Position numbers and translations under genes: made by a program
Source: an uncultured Desulfosarcina sp.
Lineage (GTDB): Bacteria > Desulfobacterota > Desulfobacteria > Desulfobacterales > Desulfosarcinaceae
DNA length: 64,000 nucleotides
Assembly: GCF_963668215.1 (NCBI RefSeq)
Contig: NZ_OY764190.1
Span: 1,860,001 to 1,924,000, forward strand
Direction of reading: 5' to 3'
Part shown: positions 62,631 to 64,000 of the stretch, in pieces
Layout: each line of letters begins with the position of its first letter
Numbering within the stretch: position 1 is the stretch's first letter
The notes under the pieces: generated by a model
Databases searched by the model: none
The model's input: the letters and a program-made list of their open reading frames with translations, nothing else
Told to the model about the DNA's origin: nothing

Positions 62631-63434
62631 ATGGACCAACTGGATAAAACCGCCTGTATTTCGCCGGTACGCTTGGGATTCAACAGCCAGTTCAAATTCA
62701 AATGCCACCCCGGCGTGCCGTGCTTCACCCAATGCTGCCGGGGCATCAATATCATTTTGACGCCGTACGACATCATCCAGATGAAAAACAGGTTGGGCCT
62801 TTCTTCGAGGGAGTTTCTCGCCATTTATACCGAGCCGCAGATTCTGGAGAAAACCGACCTGCCCATGGTGACCCTCAAGCTGCTGGACGACGAGCGCGAA
62901 TCCTGCCCCTTTGTCAAGGATGAAACAGGGTGCATCATCTACGAGGACCGTCCGACGTCCTGCCGCTATTATCCGCTGGGCACAGCCACCTTGCAGCACA
63001 AGGAAGGGGCCGATGACGAGGGCTTTTTCTTTTTTGTCAACGAGCCCCACTGCAAGGGGTTCGAAGAAGACACCGAGTGGACCGTGGCCGAGTGGCGCCA
63101 GGACCAGGGCGTCGATTTGAGAGACGAGGTCAACAGCCAATGGACCGACCTGGTGGTCCGCAAGCGCTCTTTTCCGGCCAGCATCAAATTGACCGAAAAA
63201 GCCAAACAGATGTTTTTCCTGGTGAGCTACGACATCGACAAATTCCGGGAGTTTGTTTTCGAAAGCTCTTTTCTCAAGCGCTTCGATGTGGATGACGCTA
63301 CCGTGGAGAAAATCAGGAACGACGAAGTCGAACTGCTTAAATTCGGTCTGGAGTGGCTCCAGGGGGTGTTGTTCAAGCAGACCGACCCCGAGCAGCAGGC
63401 CGGCACGTTGCCCGACCAGCCGCCTTCGGAATGA
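62631..63434 (+). CDS. YkgJ-type cysteine-cluster protein
   Basis: A 267-residue protein, start chosen at the ATG with AAGGA upstream. Conserved cysteines: FKCHPGVPCFTQCCRGI (near 25-38) and CPFVKDETGCIIYEDRPTSCRYYPL. The family binds a metal, probably zinc or iron, but its reaction is unknown. It is longer than the family member at 14787 by a C-terminal helical extension. It is separated from the glp genes by a terminator and is probably monocistronic. Confidence 0.88.
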   Translation: MDQLDKTACISPVRLGFNSQFKFKCHPGVPCFTQCCRGINIILTPYDIIQMKNRLGLSSREFLAIYTEPQILEKTDLPMVTLKLLDDERESCPFVKDETGCIIYEDRPTSCRYYPLGTATLQHKEGADDEGFFFFVNEPHCKGFEEDTEWTVAEWRQDQGVDLRDEVNSQWTDLVVRKRSFPASIKLTEKAKQMFFLVSYDIDKFREFVFESSFLKRFDVDDATVEKIRNDEVELLKFGLEWLQGVLFKQTDPEQQAGTLPDQPPSE

Positions 63435-63466
63435 AAAACGACTCTTTCCCTGCTTCCTGAAAAACC

Positions 63467-63500
63467 AACCGCCCCACCCGATCCGTCGGGTGGGGCGGTT
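63467..63500. terminator. Strong bidirectional terminator
   Basis: A 15-bp perfect stem, AACCGCCCCACCCGA / TCGGGTGGGGCGGTT, with a 4-nt loop TCCG and runs of A before and T after. It separates the YkgJ-type gene and convergent dapA. Confidence 0.92.
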
Positions 63501-63526
63501 TTGCATTCCACGATCCGCTCTGTTTT

Positions 63527-63600
63527 TCGTCATTCGGGCGCAGGCCGGAATCCAGTAATCTCAACGTGTTCTGGATACCGGATCAAGTCCGGCATGACGA
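63527..63600. repeat. REP-like palindromic repeat
   Basis: Starts TCGTCATTC and ends GGCATGACGA, with inner arms CCGGAATCCAG and CTGGATACCGG; it forms an imperfect 74-bp palindrome. This shape matches the widespread intergenic repeat type with NCGTCATTCC ends; only one copy was seen in the window. Confidence 0.6.
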
Positions 63601-63629
63601 ATCTGGTTCTTTTACGCGTTTCTCAAACT

Positions 63630-64000
63630 TTAGTACGAAGGATAATACAGCCCCTCCCATAAATTCTCGTCATTCAGGCGCGCATCGATATCCACATCGA
63701 AAAACGCCGCCAGAGGCGCCAATATTTCCGGATTGTTGGTCTGCACGGTCTTGGCGATGGACACCACCTTTTCCAGCCCGGTGCGGCTCATCTTGCCCAA
63801 CGGCGGCCGGCAGGGTCCCGAAGGAATGCCCAGCAGCTGCATCAGGGTCTTGATCGCCAGCGGGTTGCGCGCCCGGCAGACCACTTCACCGTAAGGCGTC
63901 GGCTCTTTGGTGACCACCGTTACCAGCCCGAAAAGAGGCAAAAGCGCATCGGCCAGGGTTTTGGCCGCATCGGTCTTTCCGGCCCTCAACAGATCAACCA
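63630..64000 (-). CDS. dapA: 4-hydroxy-tetrahydrodipicolinate synthase, C-terminal part (cut by window edge)
   Basis: The visible end has LRAGKTDAAKTLADALLPLFG, EVVCRARNPLAIKTLMQLLG and PSGPCRPPLGKMSRTGLEKV, the last typical of the DapA family C-terminus. The catalytic Lys region is outside the window. It should condense pyruvate and aspartate semialdehyde for lysine and diaminopimelate synthesis, though other DHDPS-family lyases cannot be ruled out. It ends 30 bp before a REP-like repeat and a strong terminator. Confidence 0.78.
   Translation of the reverse strand, partial: VDLLRAGKTDAAKTLADALLPLFGLVTVVTKEPTPYGEVVCRARNPLAIKTLMQLLGIPSGPCRPPLGKMSRTGLEKVVSIAKTVQTNNPEILAPLAAFFDVDIDARLNDENLWEGLYYPSY

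Noticed and set aside
1..64000. CRISPR arrays, tRNA, rRNA, phage genes or a defence island
   Set aside because: No regular spacer-repeat pattern, no tRNA-like cloverleaf with conserved TTCGA loop, and no phage or restriction-type proteins were seen by reading; a dedicated scan was not possible.

Overview
The window looks like a chromosomal segment of an anaerobic Desulfobacterota (delta-proteobacterial, sulfate-reducer-like) genome. This is inferred from gene style: Pst transporter without a nearby two-component system, anaerobic GlpA/GlpB, soluble multi-PAS hybrid kinases, CxxCxxxCC-type YkgJ proteins and a large DUF748 protein. No rRNA, tRNA or CRISPR array was seen, so taxonomy is not proven.

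Layout. 1-2790 (minus): phosphate uptake pstS-pstC-pstA-pstB (pstB cut by the window edge). 2942-7075 (minus): operon of a membrane class III cyclase with an MshEN-like N-terminus, a LysM/NodB-like protein that has lost its metal ligands, and a LysM/TPR lipoprotein. 7115-16618: mostly housekeeping genes: RlmK-like methyltransferase, five-domain S1 protein, trxB overlapping a PagL-like lipid A deacylase, AI-2E family permease, a lone cyclic-nucleotide-binding protein, DUF362 ferredoxin-like protein, YkgJ protein, class V aminotransferase. 16675-24412: DUF748 protein whose stop codon carries an ISNCY-type insertion, then a hybrid histidine kinase. 24756-32276 (minus): an almost gapless envelope/division operon tolC-like, ftsE, ftsX, envC-like, ctp-like S41 protease, YibQ-like, EI24. 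32465-35666: pyrE, queD, dnaJ, ubiE, with a 147-bp nested inverted repeat between pyrE and queD.

35715-47237 is the accessory zone. A TetR-acetoacetate decarboxylase-epimerase-SDR operon is cut by an IS110-family element; the epimerase reads in frame again when the IS is removed. An orphan family 5 substrate-binding protein is followed by the decayed relic of a second copy. Two family 3 substrate-binding genes follow, the second broken by two independent insertions (an IS4-type and an IS630-type element 26 bp apart); removing both restores one 242-residue frame. A membrane hybrid kinase lies next to them.

49627-62465 is a glycerol regulon: glpA-glpB-glpK (minus), divergent DeoR-type glpR, then a complete glycerol ABC transporter glpS-T-P-Q-U-V. 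Two near-identical 16-bp palindromes sit in the glpA/glpR and glpS promoter regions and are the probable GlpR operators. The ATPase pair is asymmetric: all degenerate motifs fall into one of the two composite ATP sites. The window ends with a YkgJ-type protein, a strong bidirectional terminator, a REP-like palindrome and the 3' end of dapA.
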